Source: JAXLRU01 sp046330935 (GTDB lineage: Bacteria > Actinomycetota > Actinomycetes > Actinomycetales > Kineosporiaceae). From it: a stretch of DNA of 64,000 nt. The translations under genes were made by a program, and so were the position numbers. Below, piece by piece: positions 31,168 to 40,968 of this stretch (positions are counted from its first letter, which is position 1; each line of letters starts with the position of its first letter). The stretch is taken from positions 1-64,000 of the forward strand of contig JAXLRU010000005.1 in assembly GCA_046330935.1 (NCBI GenBank). The letters run 5' to 3'. The notes under the pieces were generated by a model that saw only the letters and a list, made by a program, of their open reading frames with translations, was not told where the DNA came from and ran no database searches.

Positions 31168-34100
31168 GTGACCGACCAGGACAACACCCCCCGTCAGCCC
31201 GAACGGCCCGAGCCGGAGGCGCCCGTGACGCAGCCCGGCGAGCAGCCCGAGCCGCCCGTGTTCGCGGCGAGCCTGTTCACGCCCGTCGTGGCGCCGCAGC
31301 CGGCTCCCGACGAGGCCGAGGAGCCGCCGTCCGCGGCCCCGGTCGGCGCGCCCGAGGAGCCCTCCTACCAGGGGTTCTCCGACCTGTTCACCCCTCGGGT
31401 GCCGCCTTCGGCCGCGCCCTTGACGGTCAACCCGTACGAGCGCTTCGGCCAGCCCCAGGCTCCCGCCGCAAGCCTGTTCGAGCCGGTCGTGCCGCCCGCA
31501 TCCGAGGTGCTCGAACCTCCGGTCGCCGATCCGGCCGCCGCCGTGCCGGTGTCCGGCGCGGCGCTCGCGCCCCTTCAGGACGCGCACGCCGGTGAGCCGG
31601 GCGACGCCGACGCCGAGGCCGACGAGGACCAGCGCGGCCCGGTCGAGGCGGACACCGACGGCGACGACGTGGTCGCCGCTCAGGAGGGCGACGAGGCGCC
31701 GCTGGACGGCGAAGCCGTGCCGGTCACCGGTGCGGTTGACGCTCAGGACGAGTCTGCGCGCGTCGCCGGGGTGGAGGCCGCAGCCGAGCAGACCGCCGAG
31801 CCGGAGCCCGAGGGCCTCGCCGACGCCGAGCCCGAGGACCTGAGCGACGCCGAGCCCAGGGGCATCGCCGACCCTGAGCCCGAGGAGCTGGGCGACGCGG
31901 AGCCGAGGGCGGCGCCGAGGCGTCGCAGGCGCCGTCGGCACCCGAGGAGCTGGCCCCCGTCGAGGACGCGGCCGCCCAGGTCGAGGTCGAGCACGTCGTC
32001 GACGAGCCCGCCGCCCCTGCGGTGTCGGCACCGGCCCCTGCCCTCGACCCCCTCACCGACCTCGGCTTCTCCTGGGACGAGCTGGTGCGTGGCGCCTCCG
32101 AGCGGATCGAGCGCCACCACCCGGCCCCGGCACCGGAGGCGGCACCCGAGGCGGCACCCGAGGCCGCCGTCACCGAGTCCCCCTTCGCGGACGAGCGGCC
32201 CGCGCCGGCCGCCGCCACGGGCCCCGACGAGCCCCGCTGGGCGTTCCCGGCCGCCCCGGCTGCGCCGACCGAGGAGACGATGGCGGAACCGTCCGCCGTC
32301 GGCCTGCCCGCCGAGGAGCCCGAGCTCGCCATCCCTGCCGAGGAACCGGCCCTCGAAGCGGCAGTCGAGGAGTCGCCCCGGCCGTCGGGCACGCCCGCTC
32401 CCTGGCTGCTCGACGAGGAGTTCGACGACGTGCTCTCGCCCCGGGCCGAGCCCACGGGCACCCCGTCGTGGCACGACCTGCTCACCGGCTCTGCCGACGC
32501 ATCGGCGGCCACGCCGCCGGCGCCGTCCCGCGCGCCCGAGCCGGAGCCCGAGGCGTCCTGGCCGTGGGCCGATACGGGGCCGGTGGCGGTGCCCACGCCG
32601 GCGACCGTGCGTGCGGACGAGCCGTCGGCCCCCGAGGATCTCTCCGCCTACGCGCCCCCTGCGGACCTCCCGGCTGACGACGCTGCTCCCGGAGCGGCCG
32701 GCGCCGAGCCGGGGGCGGATGCGGCCGACGAGGCCGAGCCCGCTGGGGTTCGCGACGACGAGCAGTCGGGCGCCTCGCCCGCTGTTGCCTGGGATCCCGC
32801 GGCGCCGTCGGAGCTGGACCGTCCGGCGCCCGCGCGGCCCGACGGGCTTCCCGCCAGCTTCGACGCCCTGCTGGCTGGTGCGCCGTTCGCCGAGGTTCCC
32901 GCCAAGGCCGCAGAGCCCGAGTCCGACCCTGAGCCGGAGCCGTTCGCCGAGCCCGACGCTGAGCCGGTCGCCCTGACCGAGACTGAGTCCGAGCCCGACG
33001 CTGAGCCGCTCGCCCTGCCCGAGCCCGACGCTGAGCCGGTTGCTGCGGCGGAGGCGGAGCCGGAGCCCCACGTGGTGCCGGTCGCCGCGGTCGAGCCGGA
33101 GCTCGAGCCGAGCGCGCATGCCGACCCCGACCCGGCGACCGAGATCGAGCCCGAGCCGGTTGCTGAGGCCGAGCCGGTCGCTGAACCCGAGCCGGTCGCT
33201 GAACCCGAGCCGGTCGCTGAACCCGAGCCGGTCGCTGAACCCGAGCCGGTTGCTGAGGTCGCGCCCGAACCGGTTGCCGAGACTGAGCCGGAGCCGATCG
33301 CGCCGGATGAGCCCGCCGTGGAGGCGGAGCCGCTGCCCGAGGACGAGCCGGAGCTGCCGCCGCGCACCGCGGAGGAGGTCTTCGCCGCATGGCTGACGCC
33401 GAGCGAGCCGGAGGCCGACGAGCCCGTCGAGGAGCCGCAGCCCTCGTCAGGTGCGTCGGCGGACCCGGAGGACAGCTGGGCGTTCCGGCCGGTCGTCCCC
33501 GTGGTGCCGGTCGTGCCGGTCGCCGCGGTGCCACCGGTCCCGGTCGCCCTGCCTCTGCCTGGGGAGCTCCCGGCGCCCGCACCCGACGCCGCGGCAGCGT
33601 CCGATCGAGACGATGCCGCCGGTGAGGCCGTGACCGCAGACGCGCCCGTCGAGCCTGCACGGGCCCAGGACGCCGACGCCCAGCCCGAAGCGGACTCCCA
33701 GCCGGAACCCGAGTCGCAGCCGGAGTCGCGGCCGGAGGAGTCGAGCGAGCCCGCCGCTGCGGCACCCGCCGCGGACGTCCCGCAGGAGGTCACGGCGGCG
33801 CTGCGCGACCTGGCGGGCGAGTACGGCGTGGCGACGGAGTTCTGGGACTGGCAGGGCGAGCACCGTCCCGTGCCGCGACGCACGCTGGTCGCCGTCCTCG
33901 CGGCGATGGAGGTCGACGCATCCACGGACGAGGCCGTGGAGGCGTCGCTCGCCGCGGCCCGCGAACGGCCGTGGCGTCGCGCCCTGCCGCCGATCGTCGT
34001 CCTCCGCCACGGCAAGGGCGGCGATGTCGCCGTCCACCTGCCGCACGGGTCCGCCGTCGAGGCATGGGTGGCGCTGGAGGACGGCGGGCGGGTGCGGCTG

Positions 34101-35894
34101 GAGCAGGCCGACCGCTGGGTCGAGCCTCGCCTCGTCGAAGGACAGCTGGTCGGGCAGGCCACGTTCGCCGTGCCCGCCGACGTCCCGCTGGGGTGGCACC
34201 AGATCCAGGTGCGGATCGCCGGGGACGACGCGAGCGCGCCGCTCGTCGTCGCGCCCGAGCGCCTACGGCTGCCGCAGGCCCTGCGCGACGGCCGCGCCTG
34301 GGGATACATGACGCAGCTGTACTCGGTGCGTTCCCGCAGCTCCTGGGGACTCGGCGACCTCGCCGACCTCAGCGAGCTCGCCACCTGGTCTGCGCGCGAG
34401 CAGGGGGCCGGCTTCGTGCTGGTCAACCCGCTCCACGCGGCCGAACCGATCGCGCCGATGTCGCCCTCGCCGTACCTGCCGACCACCCGCCGGTTCGTGA
34501 ACCCGATCTACCTGCGGGTGGAGGACATCCGTGAGGTCGGCTACCTGCCGGCCACTGACCGGGCGATCCTCGAATGGCACGCGGAAGCCATGCGGGCCAT
34601 GAACACGCTGGACTCCGAGCTGGATCGCGACAGCGTGTGGGCGGCCAAGCGGTCCGCGCTGGAGACGGTGTTCGCCTACCCGCGCTCGCCTGCGCGCGAG
34701 GTGGCGTTCCGGTCCTTCATCGAGCGCGAGGGTCAGGGTCTGCTCGACTTCGCCACCTGGTGCGCCCTGGCCGAGCGGTACGGGCTGCCCGCGCACCACT
34801 GGCCCGAGCACGCCCGCGACCCCCGGTCCGAGGCCGTCGCGCAGCTGCGTGAGGAGCTCGCGGACCGGATCGAGTTCCACATGTGGCTGCAGTGGTGCCT
34901 CGACGACCAGCTCGCCACGGTGCAGCGCCAGGCGCGCGAGGCCGGGATGCCGATCGGCGTCGTCCACGACCTCGCCGTCGGCGTGCACCCCGACGGCGCC
35001 GAGCCCGGGGCGCTGCAGGGGGTGCTCGCCGGGTACGTCTCGGTGGGCGCGCCCCCGGACGCGTTCAACCAGCAGGGGCAGGACTGGTCGCAGCCGCCGT
35101 GGCGGCCCGACCGCCTCGCCGAGCTCGGTTACGCGCCCTACCGCGACATGCTCCGCACCATCTTGCGTCACGCTGGCGGGGTGCGGGTCGACCACATCCT
35201 CGGCCTGTTCCGCCTGTGGTGGATCCCGAACGGGCAGGGCCCGGCCGAGGGCACGTACGTGCGCTACGACCACGAGGCGATGGTCGGCATCCTCGCGCTC
35301 GAGGCCCACCGCGCCGGCGCCCTCGTCGTCGGTGAGGACCTCGGCACCGTCGAGCCGTGGGTGCGGGACTACCTGCGCGACCGCGGCGTGATGGGGACGG
35401 CCGTGGCCTGGTGGGAACGCGGCGACGGCGGCCGGCCGCTGCGCCCGCAGGAGTGGCGCGAGCTGTGCCTGGCCACCGTCACCACCCACGACCTTCCGCC
35501 CACCGCCGGATACCTGGCCGGGGAGCACATCGAGGTGCGCCAGCGCCTCGGCCTGCTCACCCGCTCCGTCGAGGAGGAGACCAGGGTCGACGAGGCCGAC
35601 CGCGAGCAGATCCTCGCGCAGCTGCGCGAGCTCGGGCTCCTGGGCGCGGAGTCCAGCGAGCGCGAGAAGGTCGAGGCGCTGCACCGGTTCCTCACCCGCA
35701 CCCCGGCCAAGCTGCTCGGCGTGGCCCTACCCGACGCGGTCGGTGACCGCCGGGCGATGAACCAGCCCGGCACGAACGACGAGTACCCGAACTGGCGGCT
35801 GCCGCTGGCCGACGGCGTGGGGCGTCCGGTGTTGCTGGAGGACGTCATGTCCTCCCCGCGTGCGGCGTCCCTCGGCGAGGTCATGAAGAGCTGA
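31168..35894 (+). CDS. malQ: 4-alpha-glucanotransferase (amylomaltase) with a giant acidic low-complexity N-terminal extension, one frameshift
   Basis: The MalQ part (from about 33780) transfers alpha-1,4-glucan segments between oligosaccharides: RSRSSWGLGDLADL, NPLHAAEPIAP, catalytic Asp in GGVRVDHILGLFRLWW, Glu in VVGEDLGTVEP, Asp in TTHDLPPTAGY. More than 800 residues precede it, almost all Ala, Glu, Pro, Asp and Val, with acidic repeats (PEPVAE) and short hydrophobic islands (SLFTPVV, DLFTPRV, SWHDLL, SFDALL). The frame changes near 31905-31912 (GAGGGCGGC, one base missing). Before it the frame from GTG 31168 reads in character; after it the next frame does, and the original frame reads Arg-rich nonsense. 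No signal peptide. The start at 31168 is tentative. Repaired length is about 1,575 residues, where family members are usually 500-750. No other MalQ with this extension is known to me. Confidence 0.85.
33171..33257 (+). repeat. 18-bp tandem repeat in the malQ extension
   Basis: Four perfect copies of GAGCCGGTCGCTGAACCC (33171-33242) are followed by a degenerate copy; more diverged units flank them. They encode repeated PEPVAE. Copy number could change by slippage without breaking the frame. Confidence 0.9.
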
Positions 35895-35928
35895 CCCGCC
35901 TCCCGTCGCGAAGGGGCGGGACCAGAAC

Positions 35929-35962
35929 GAGGAAGGCCCCCGCCGCGGCGGGGGCCTTCCTC
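35929..35962. terminator. Bidirectional terminator between malQ and the expansin gene
   Basis: A perfect 34-bp palindrome (17-bp arms, G/C-rich with GGAAGG ends) sits between the convergent stops of malQ (35894) and the expansin gene (35983). Confidence 0.85.
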
Positions 35963-35982
35963 GTGTCGGGGGCGGGACGGCG

Positions 35983-37446
35983 TCAGCTGGCCGAGCAGGT
36001 CAGCGTCGGCGTCCCGGCCGCGGCGGCCGTGCCGATCAGGCCGAAGCTCGTGACGGACCCGGCCGCCAACGCCCCGGAGGTGGCCGCGACGGTGTTCCCG
36101 GCGCCCGCGACGCGGGCGCCCCAGCTCTGGGTCACCCGCTGACCGCTGGGGTAGAGGGCGGTCACCGTCCACGAGGAGACGTCCTCGTCGCCGGCCTGCA
36201 CCGCGACCACGGACTGGAAGCCGCTGTTCCACCGGCTCGTCGTCACCGACGCCGCGCAGGTGGCGCCCTTCTTCACGGTGATCGTCTTGCAGGTCTTCTT
36301 GCCGTTCTTGCCCGTCTTGCACTTCTTGGTGATCACGGGCTTCTTGGACGTCTTCTTCTTCGTGCTGGCCTTCTTGGTGGTCGACTTCTTCGTCGTGGTC
36401 GGCGAGGAGGTCGTCGGCTCCGGCGACGTCGTCGAGGGCTTCGGGCTGCTCGTCGTGGGCGTCGGCGAGGAGGTGCCGCCCGACGTCGTGTAGTCGACGA
36501 ACGTGTTGGGCGCCGAACACTGGTTGCCGCACGAGGCGGGCAGCGAGAAGGAGTACTCGCGGCCGCCGAAGAGGTACTGGTCGTTCACGTCGGTGATGCG
36601 GACCTTGAAGTCCGTCCCGCCGCTGGCGGTCGGGCTGATCAGGAACGACTGACCCATGTCGTTGCTGTTGGCCGCCTTCACCCACGCGGTGCCGTTCCAG
36701 TACTCGAGGCTGTGGATGCCGTTGGGCAGGCGCGTGATCGCCACGCGCGTCCACCACTTCTGCGAGCCCTGGGTGAAGCCGATCTTGATGTCACCGGTGT
36801 AGTTCGGCGCCTCGATGAATGACCAGCTGATGTGGCGGTTGCCCCAGGCCTTCTCGAGCAGGTCGCCGACCGGCTTGCCGTCCTTGACGAACTTGTCGAT
36901 CGAGTCCTTGGCGAGGTCGAGGTGGAACGGGTCGTCACGGCACCAGCCGTTGGGGTCGCCGCAGGAGTCGGCGACGAGGAAGTCGAGCGTGGCGCCGTTG
37001 TACTGGTCGGAGACGAAGGAGCCGCCGTGGCAGAAGCCCGCGCCCGGCGCGCCGTCGTTCACGCCACCGTTGCCGCAGCGGTCGCCCATGGTGATCCGGA
37101 TCCAGCGGCCGCAGTTCTTGCCGTTGTTCCAGACCCCGATCTTCGGGTCGCCCTCGGGCATGGGGCGCTCGTACATCGTGTAGTCGCCAGGGGTGTTGTA
37201 GACGTTGAGCGCCAGCCAGTTCTGGGTCTCGAGGTCGGCCTGCGGGACGCCGCAGCCGCCGAAGGGCTGCCCGAGCGCGTCGAACCAGGTGGCGTTGCCG
37301 GTGGCGGGGGAGGCCAGGGTGGGCTCCTTGACCGCGGCGTCGGCGTGCGACGTCAGCATGGTCGTCCCGGCGGCGACGGACACCGCCGCCGCCAGGGCGA
37401 GAAGGGTGAGGCGGCGCGATCCACGCCGTAGTGGACGGATGCTCAT
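35983..37446 (-). CDS. Secreted expansin-like protein with C-terminal CBM2
   Basis: A wall-loosening, non-hydrolytic protein. After a signal peptide (to about residue 37) comes the expansin D1 double-psi barrel, with many Cys (GGCGV, NCGRW, DRC, DSCGD) and VADSCGDPNGWC...FHLDL, the expansin Asp plus HFDL-like signature. The D2 domain follows (about 210-330), with aromatic residues that bind cellulose. Then a Thr/Lys-rich linker, the CKTGKNGKKTC motif shared with the LPMO and GH30 proteins, and a C-terminal CBM2 (SRWNSGFQS, SSWTVTALYPSG). ATG 37446 is chosen for the signal peptide; AAGGGA lies 10 nt upstream, a rather long spacing. A -10 box TACCTT is at 37512-37517. Confidence 0.87.
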   Translation of the reverse strand: MSIRPLRRGSRRLTLLALAAAVSVAAGTTMLTSHADAAVKEPTLASPATGNATWFDALGQPFGGCGVPQADLETQNWLALNVYNTPGDYTMYERPMPEGDPKIGVWNNGKNCGRWIRITMGDRCGNGGVNDGAPGAGFCHGGSFVSDQYNGATLDFLVADSCGDPNGWCRDDPFHLDLAKDSIDKFVKDGKPVGDLLEKAWGNRHISWSFIEAPNYTGDIKIGFTQGSQKWWTRVAITRLPNGIHSLEYWNGTAWVKAANSNDMGQSFLISPTASGGTDFKVRITDVNDQYLFGGREYSFSLPASCGNQCSAPNTFVDYTTSGGTSSPTPTTSSPKPSTTSPEPTTSSPTTTKKSTTKKASTKKKTSKKPVITKKCKTGKNGKKTCKTITVKKGATCAASVTTSRWNSGFQSVVAVQAGDEDVSSWTVTALYPSGQRVTQSWGARVAGAGNTVAATSGALAAGSVTSFGLIGTAAAAGTPTLTCSAS

Positions 37447-37660
37447 CAGGTTCAAGTCCCTTCGGGTGGCGCCGGGCGCGCCGCCTCCGTGTTCGAAGCC
37501 ATGCGGCCGAGAAGGTACCAGTGCGCTGCGTGGCGGCGACAGTGCCACACGGCGCCCTGGTCCCGACGGCGGCTGCGGTGCCACGAGCTGCGGTGACGCG
37601 CACCGGGCCGACCTCGGAGAGTGATCCGCGAATCGGTCCGTCCGCTACGGAGTGTGAGGA

Positions 37661-40213
37661 TCAGGCGTCGGCGCGGTCCCGCTCGTAGGCGCGCAGCGAT
37701 CGCAGCACGCCGTCCTTGCCCTCGACCACGAGGCGCCGCAGCGCGGCGTCGTCCGGGTGGGCGGCCAGCCACGCGTCGGTCCGCTCCACGGTCTCGGGGC
37801 CGGCGAGCAGCGTCGGGTACAGACCGACGACCACCTGTGTGGCCATCTCGCTGGTCCGCTCCGTCCAGATCCGCTCCAGGCACGCGAAGTAGGGCTCGAC
37901 GAACGGCTCGAGCAGCGCACGGTCGGGCACCTGCCCGAAGCCCGAGATGACGGCGGCCTGCACCGCGTTGGGCAGCTCGTCGTCGCCGACGATGCTCTGC
38001 CACGCCGCCGCCTTGGCCTCGGGGGTCGGCACCGCCGCCCGCGCCGCTGCGGCGCGCAGCCGCCCCGATGCGGTGTCGTCGCGCGCCAACTCGGCGGCGA
38101 TCTCCGCCTCGCCCGCCCGGCCGCCCACGACGAGGGCGGTGAGCAGCTCCCAGCGCCGATCGGCGTCGACCGTGAGCTCCGGCAGGGGCGCGCTGCCGTC
38201 GAGCAGTCCCGCCAGGAGGTCGAGCTGGTCCGGCGTGCGCGCCAGTCCGGTCACGCTGCGCAGCAGCAGCAGCTGCGTGTCGCTGCCGGGCTCGGCCCCG
38301 CGCAGGAGCTCGATCAGGCGGTCGGCGGTCTCGGCCTCGGCTTCGGCGCGGAACTCGGGGGCGGCGTAGAACGCGAGCGCCCCGCCGAGCTGGCGCAGCA
38401 GGGTCTGCGCGACGCTCGGGTCGTCCACCGTGGCCACGTGCCCCGAGACGAGCCGGACGAACGCGCGGGCACCGAGCTCGGCGTCGCGCGTCATGTCCCA
38501 CGCCGCGCCCCAGATCAGCGTGCGGGGCAGCGAGTCCTCGAAGTCGCCGAGGTGCTCCACGGCCGTGCTCAGCGAGGCCGGGTCGAGGCGGATCTTCGCG
38601 TAGGCGAGGTCGTCGTCGTTGACCAACAGCAGGTCGGGCCGCGGTCGCCCGGCGAGCTCGGGCACGTCGGTGCGGGCCCCGGCGATGTCGAGCTCGTGGC
38701 GCCACACCCGCCGCAGGGCGCCGTCCAGCAGGTCGTACCCGCCGACGGCGAGGCGGTGCGGGCGCAGCGTCGGCTGCTCGGGCGGGGCCTCCTGCGTGAC
38801 GGCGAGCGAGGTGATGACGCCCTCGGCGTCGACCTCGATCACGGGGCGCAGGGTGGCCACGCCGGCGGTCTGCAGCCAGTCCTTGGCCCAGGCGTCGACG
38901 TCGCGCCCGCTCGTCTCGCGCAGCTTGGCGAGCAGGTCGGCGAGGGTCGTGTTGCCCCACGCGTGGGTGCGGAAGTACCGGCGCAGGCCCTCGTCGAAGG
39001 CCTCTTCGCCCACCCAGGCGACGAGCTGCTTGAGCACCGAAGCGCCCTTGGCGTAGGTGATCCCGTCGAAGTTGATCTCGACGTCGGCGAGGGTCTCGAT
39101 GTCGGCGACGATCGGGTGCGTGGTCGCCAGCTGGTCCTGGCGGTAGGCCCATGACTTCTCGGCACTGGAGAAGGTGGTCCAGGCGGTGCCCCAACGGGTG
39201 GCCTCGGCCTGGCAGCGCGTGCTGATGTACTCGGCGAACGACTCGTTCAGCCAGAGGTCGTCCCACCACCGCATGGTCACGAGGTCGCCGAACCACATGT
39301 GCGCGAGCTCGTGCAGGATCGTCAGCGCCCGCCGTTCGACGGTCGCCTCGGCCGGCTTCGACCGCCACACGTACTGCTCGGTGATGGTCACCGCGCCGGC
39401 GTTCTCCATCGCCCCCGCGTTGAACTCGGGCACGAACAGCTGGTCGTACTTGGCGAAGGGGTAAGGCTGCTCGAACTGCCGCTCGAACCAGGCGAACCCC
39501 CGCAGGGTGAGGTCGAAGACCTCGTCGGCGTCGAGGTGCTCGGCGAGTGAGGCCCGGCAGAACACGCCGAGGGGAACGGTGCGGCCGTCACTGCTGGTGA
39601 GGCTGCCGCGCACCACGTGGTAGGGGCCGGCGACCAGTGCGGTGACGTAGGTGCTCAGCCGCGGCGTGGGGTCGAAGGACCAGGTGGAGACACCGTCTCC
39701 GACCGGCGTCGGCTGCGGCGTCGGGGACACCGACACGACCTGCCAGTCCGACGGCGCCGTCACCGTCCAGCGGAACGTCGCCTTGAGGTCGGGCTGGTCG
39801 AAGCAGGCGAACACGCGACGCGCGTCGGCCACCTCGAACTGCGTGTACAGGTAGACGTTGCCGTCGACCGGGTCCTCGAACCGGTGCAGGCCCTCACCGG
39901 TGTTCATGTAGGCGCCTTCGGCGACGACGCGCAGCTCGTTGGTCGCGGCCAGGCCGGGCAGCCGGATCCGGCCGGTCTCGACGACCTCGGCGACCGGCAA
40001 CGACGTCCCGTTCAGGACGACCTCGAGCACCTGCGGGGCGATGAGGTCGACGAACGTCTCCTCGCCCGGGCGGCGGCAGTCGAAGCGCACCACGGTGGTG
40101 GTGGCGAAACGGCTGGCGCCCACCGTCAGGTCGAGGCGGATGTCGTAGTCGGCCACCTCCAGCAGCCCGGCGCGGACGGTGGTCTCCTCGCGGGTCAGTT
40201 CGGTGCCGGGCAC
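37661..40213 (-). CDS. pepN: Aminopeptidase N (M1 family)
   Basis: A cytoplasmic zinc aminopeptidase that removes N-terminal residues from peptides. 850 residues. The substrate-binding GAMEN motif (FNAGAMENAG) and the zinc site HELAHMWFGDL with downstream NESFAEY (third ligand Glu) are intact. The C-terminal helical domain is complete. Length and motifs fit actinobacterial PepN. GTG 40213 is chosen because GGAG lies 8 nt upstream. It is divergent from rpiB. Confidence 0.95.
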   Translation of the reverse strand: MPGTELTREETTVRAGLLEVADYDIRLDLTVGASRFATTTVVRFDCRRPGEETFVDLIAPQVLEVVLNGTSLPVAEVVETGRIRLPGLAATNELRVVAEGAYMNTGEGLHRFEDPVDGNVYLYTQFEVADARRVFACFDQPDLKATFRWTVTAPSDWQVVSVSPTPQPTPVGDGVSTWSFDPTPRLSTYVTALVAGPYHVVRGSLTSSDGRTVPLGVFCRASLAEHLDADEVFDLTLRGFAWFERQFEQPYPFAKYDQLFVPEFNAGAMENAGAVTITEQYVWRSKPAEATVERRALTILHELAHMWFGDLVTMRWWDDLWLNESFAEYISTRCQAEATRWGTAWTTFSSAEKSWAYRQDQLATTHPIVADIETLADVEINFDGITYAKGASVLKQLVAWVGEEAFDEGLRRYFRTHAWGNTTLADLLAKLRETSGRDVDAWAKDWLQTAGVATLRPVIEVDAEGVITSLAVTQEAPPEQPTLRPHRLAVGGYDLLDGALRRVWRHELDIAGARTDVPELAGRPRPDLLLVNDDDLAYAKIRLDPASLSTAVEHLGDFEDSLPRTLIWGAAWDMTRDAELGARAFVRLVSGHVATVDDPSVAQTLLRQLGGALAFYAAPEFRAEAEAETADRLIELLRGAEPGSDTQLLLLRSVTGLARTPDQLDLLAGLLDGSAPLPELTVDADRRWELLTALVVGGRAGEAEIAAELARDDTASGRLRAAAARAAVPTPEAKAAAWQSIVGDDELPNAVQAAVISGFGQVPDRALLEPFVEPYFACLERIWTERTSEMATQVVVGLYPTLLAGPETVERTDAWLAAHPDDAALRRLVVEGKDGVLRSLRAYERDRADA

Positions 40214-40400
40214 GCAGTGTCTCCTTGTGAGGCGGGCCGGACGCCCCGCCGGCGGGCAGGCGTCGGATGTGGTGCTCGGTCCGTGCGAGCTGGGCCGGGC
40301 GCATGCGGACCTGGACGATGGTGTCACCCTCGCGAGGAGCGCGTCTGCGCGACCCTCCGCCGGGTGATCCAGCGCGACGCGCCGAAGTCTCTCACCTCCC

Positions 40401-40428
40401 GGCGCACGCGGCCCGGCGCACGCGGCCC
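40401..40428. repeat. Two tandem 14-bp direct repeats upstream of rpiB
   Basis: GGCGCACGCGGCCC occurs twice in succession in the 271-bp gap between pepN and rpiB. The rest of this gap shows nothing convincing. Confidence 0.6.
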
Positions 40429-40484
40429 GGTGCACCGGCCCGGGGCGCGGGGGCGGCGCTGCAGGGCTGGCAGACTTGGCGACC

Positions 40485-40943
40485 ATGCGCGTGCACATCG
40501 GAACCGACCACGCGGGCTTCGAGCTCAAGCAGTACCTCGTCACCTGGTTGACGCAGGCGGGGCACGACGTCCGTGACCACGGCCCCGCGGGCTACGACCC
40601 CGAGGACGACTACCCGCCCTTCTGCATCTCGGTGGGGGAGGCGGTCGTCGCCGAGCCGGGCAGCCTGGGTGTCGTCATCGGCGGTTCCGGCAACGGCGAG
40701 CAGATCGCGGCCAACAAGGTCGACGGCGTCCGTGCCGCGCTCGCCTGGAACCAGGAGACGGCCCTGCTGGCACGCCAGCACAACGACGCGAACGTCGTCT
40801 CGATCGGCGCCCGCCAGCACAGCCGCGACGAGGCGGTCGCCCTCGTCGAGGCGTTCCTCGCCGAGCCGTTCAGCGGCGCCGAGCGTCACGCCCGGCGGAT
40901 CGGCCTCGTCGCCGAGTACGAGCGCACCCGCGCCTCCCGCTGA
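40485..40943 (+). CDS. rpiB: Ribose-5-phosphate isomerase B
   Basis: It interconverts ribose 5-phosphate and ribulose 5-phosphate in the pentose phosphate pathway. The 152-residue protein starts MRVHIGTDHAGFELKQYL and contains GGSGNGEQIAANKVDGVRAAL, where Glu (not the Cys of E. coli) is the catalytic base as in the mycobacterial form. ATG 40485 is chosen because the protein begins there in homologues; CAGACT lies 8 nt upstream without a ribosome site. A TTG-started extension of three residues is not needed. Confidence 0.95.
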   Translation: MRVHIGTDHAGFELKQYLVTWLTQAGHDVRDHGPAGYDPEDDYPPFCISVGEAVVAEPGSLGVVIGGSGNGEQIAANKVDGVRAALAWNQETALLARQHNDANVVSIGARQHSRDEAVALVEAFLAEPFSGAERHARRIGLVAEYERTRASR

Positions 40944-40968
40944 CCTCGGCCGTCGCCGTTCCGGTCGC

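Noticed and set aside
33171..33257. 18-bp direct repeats that could suggest a mobile or CRISPR element
   Set aside because: In-frame coding repeats with no spacers or flanking element.
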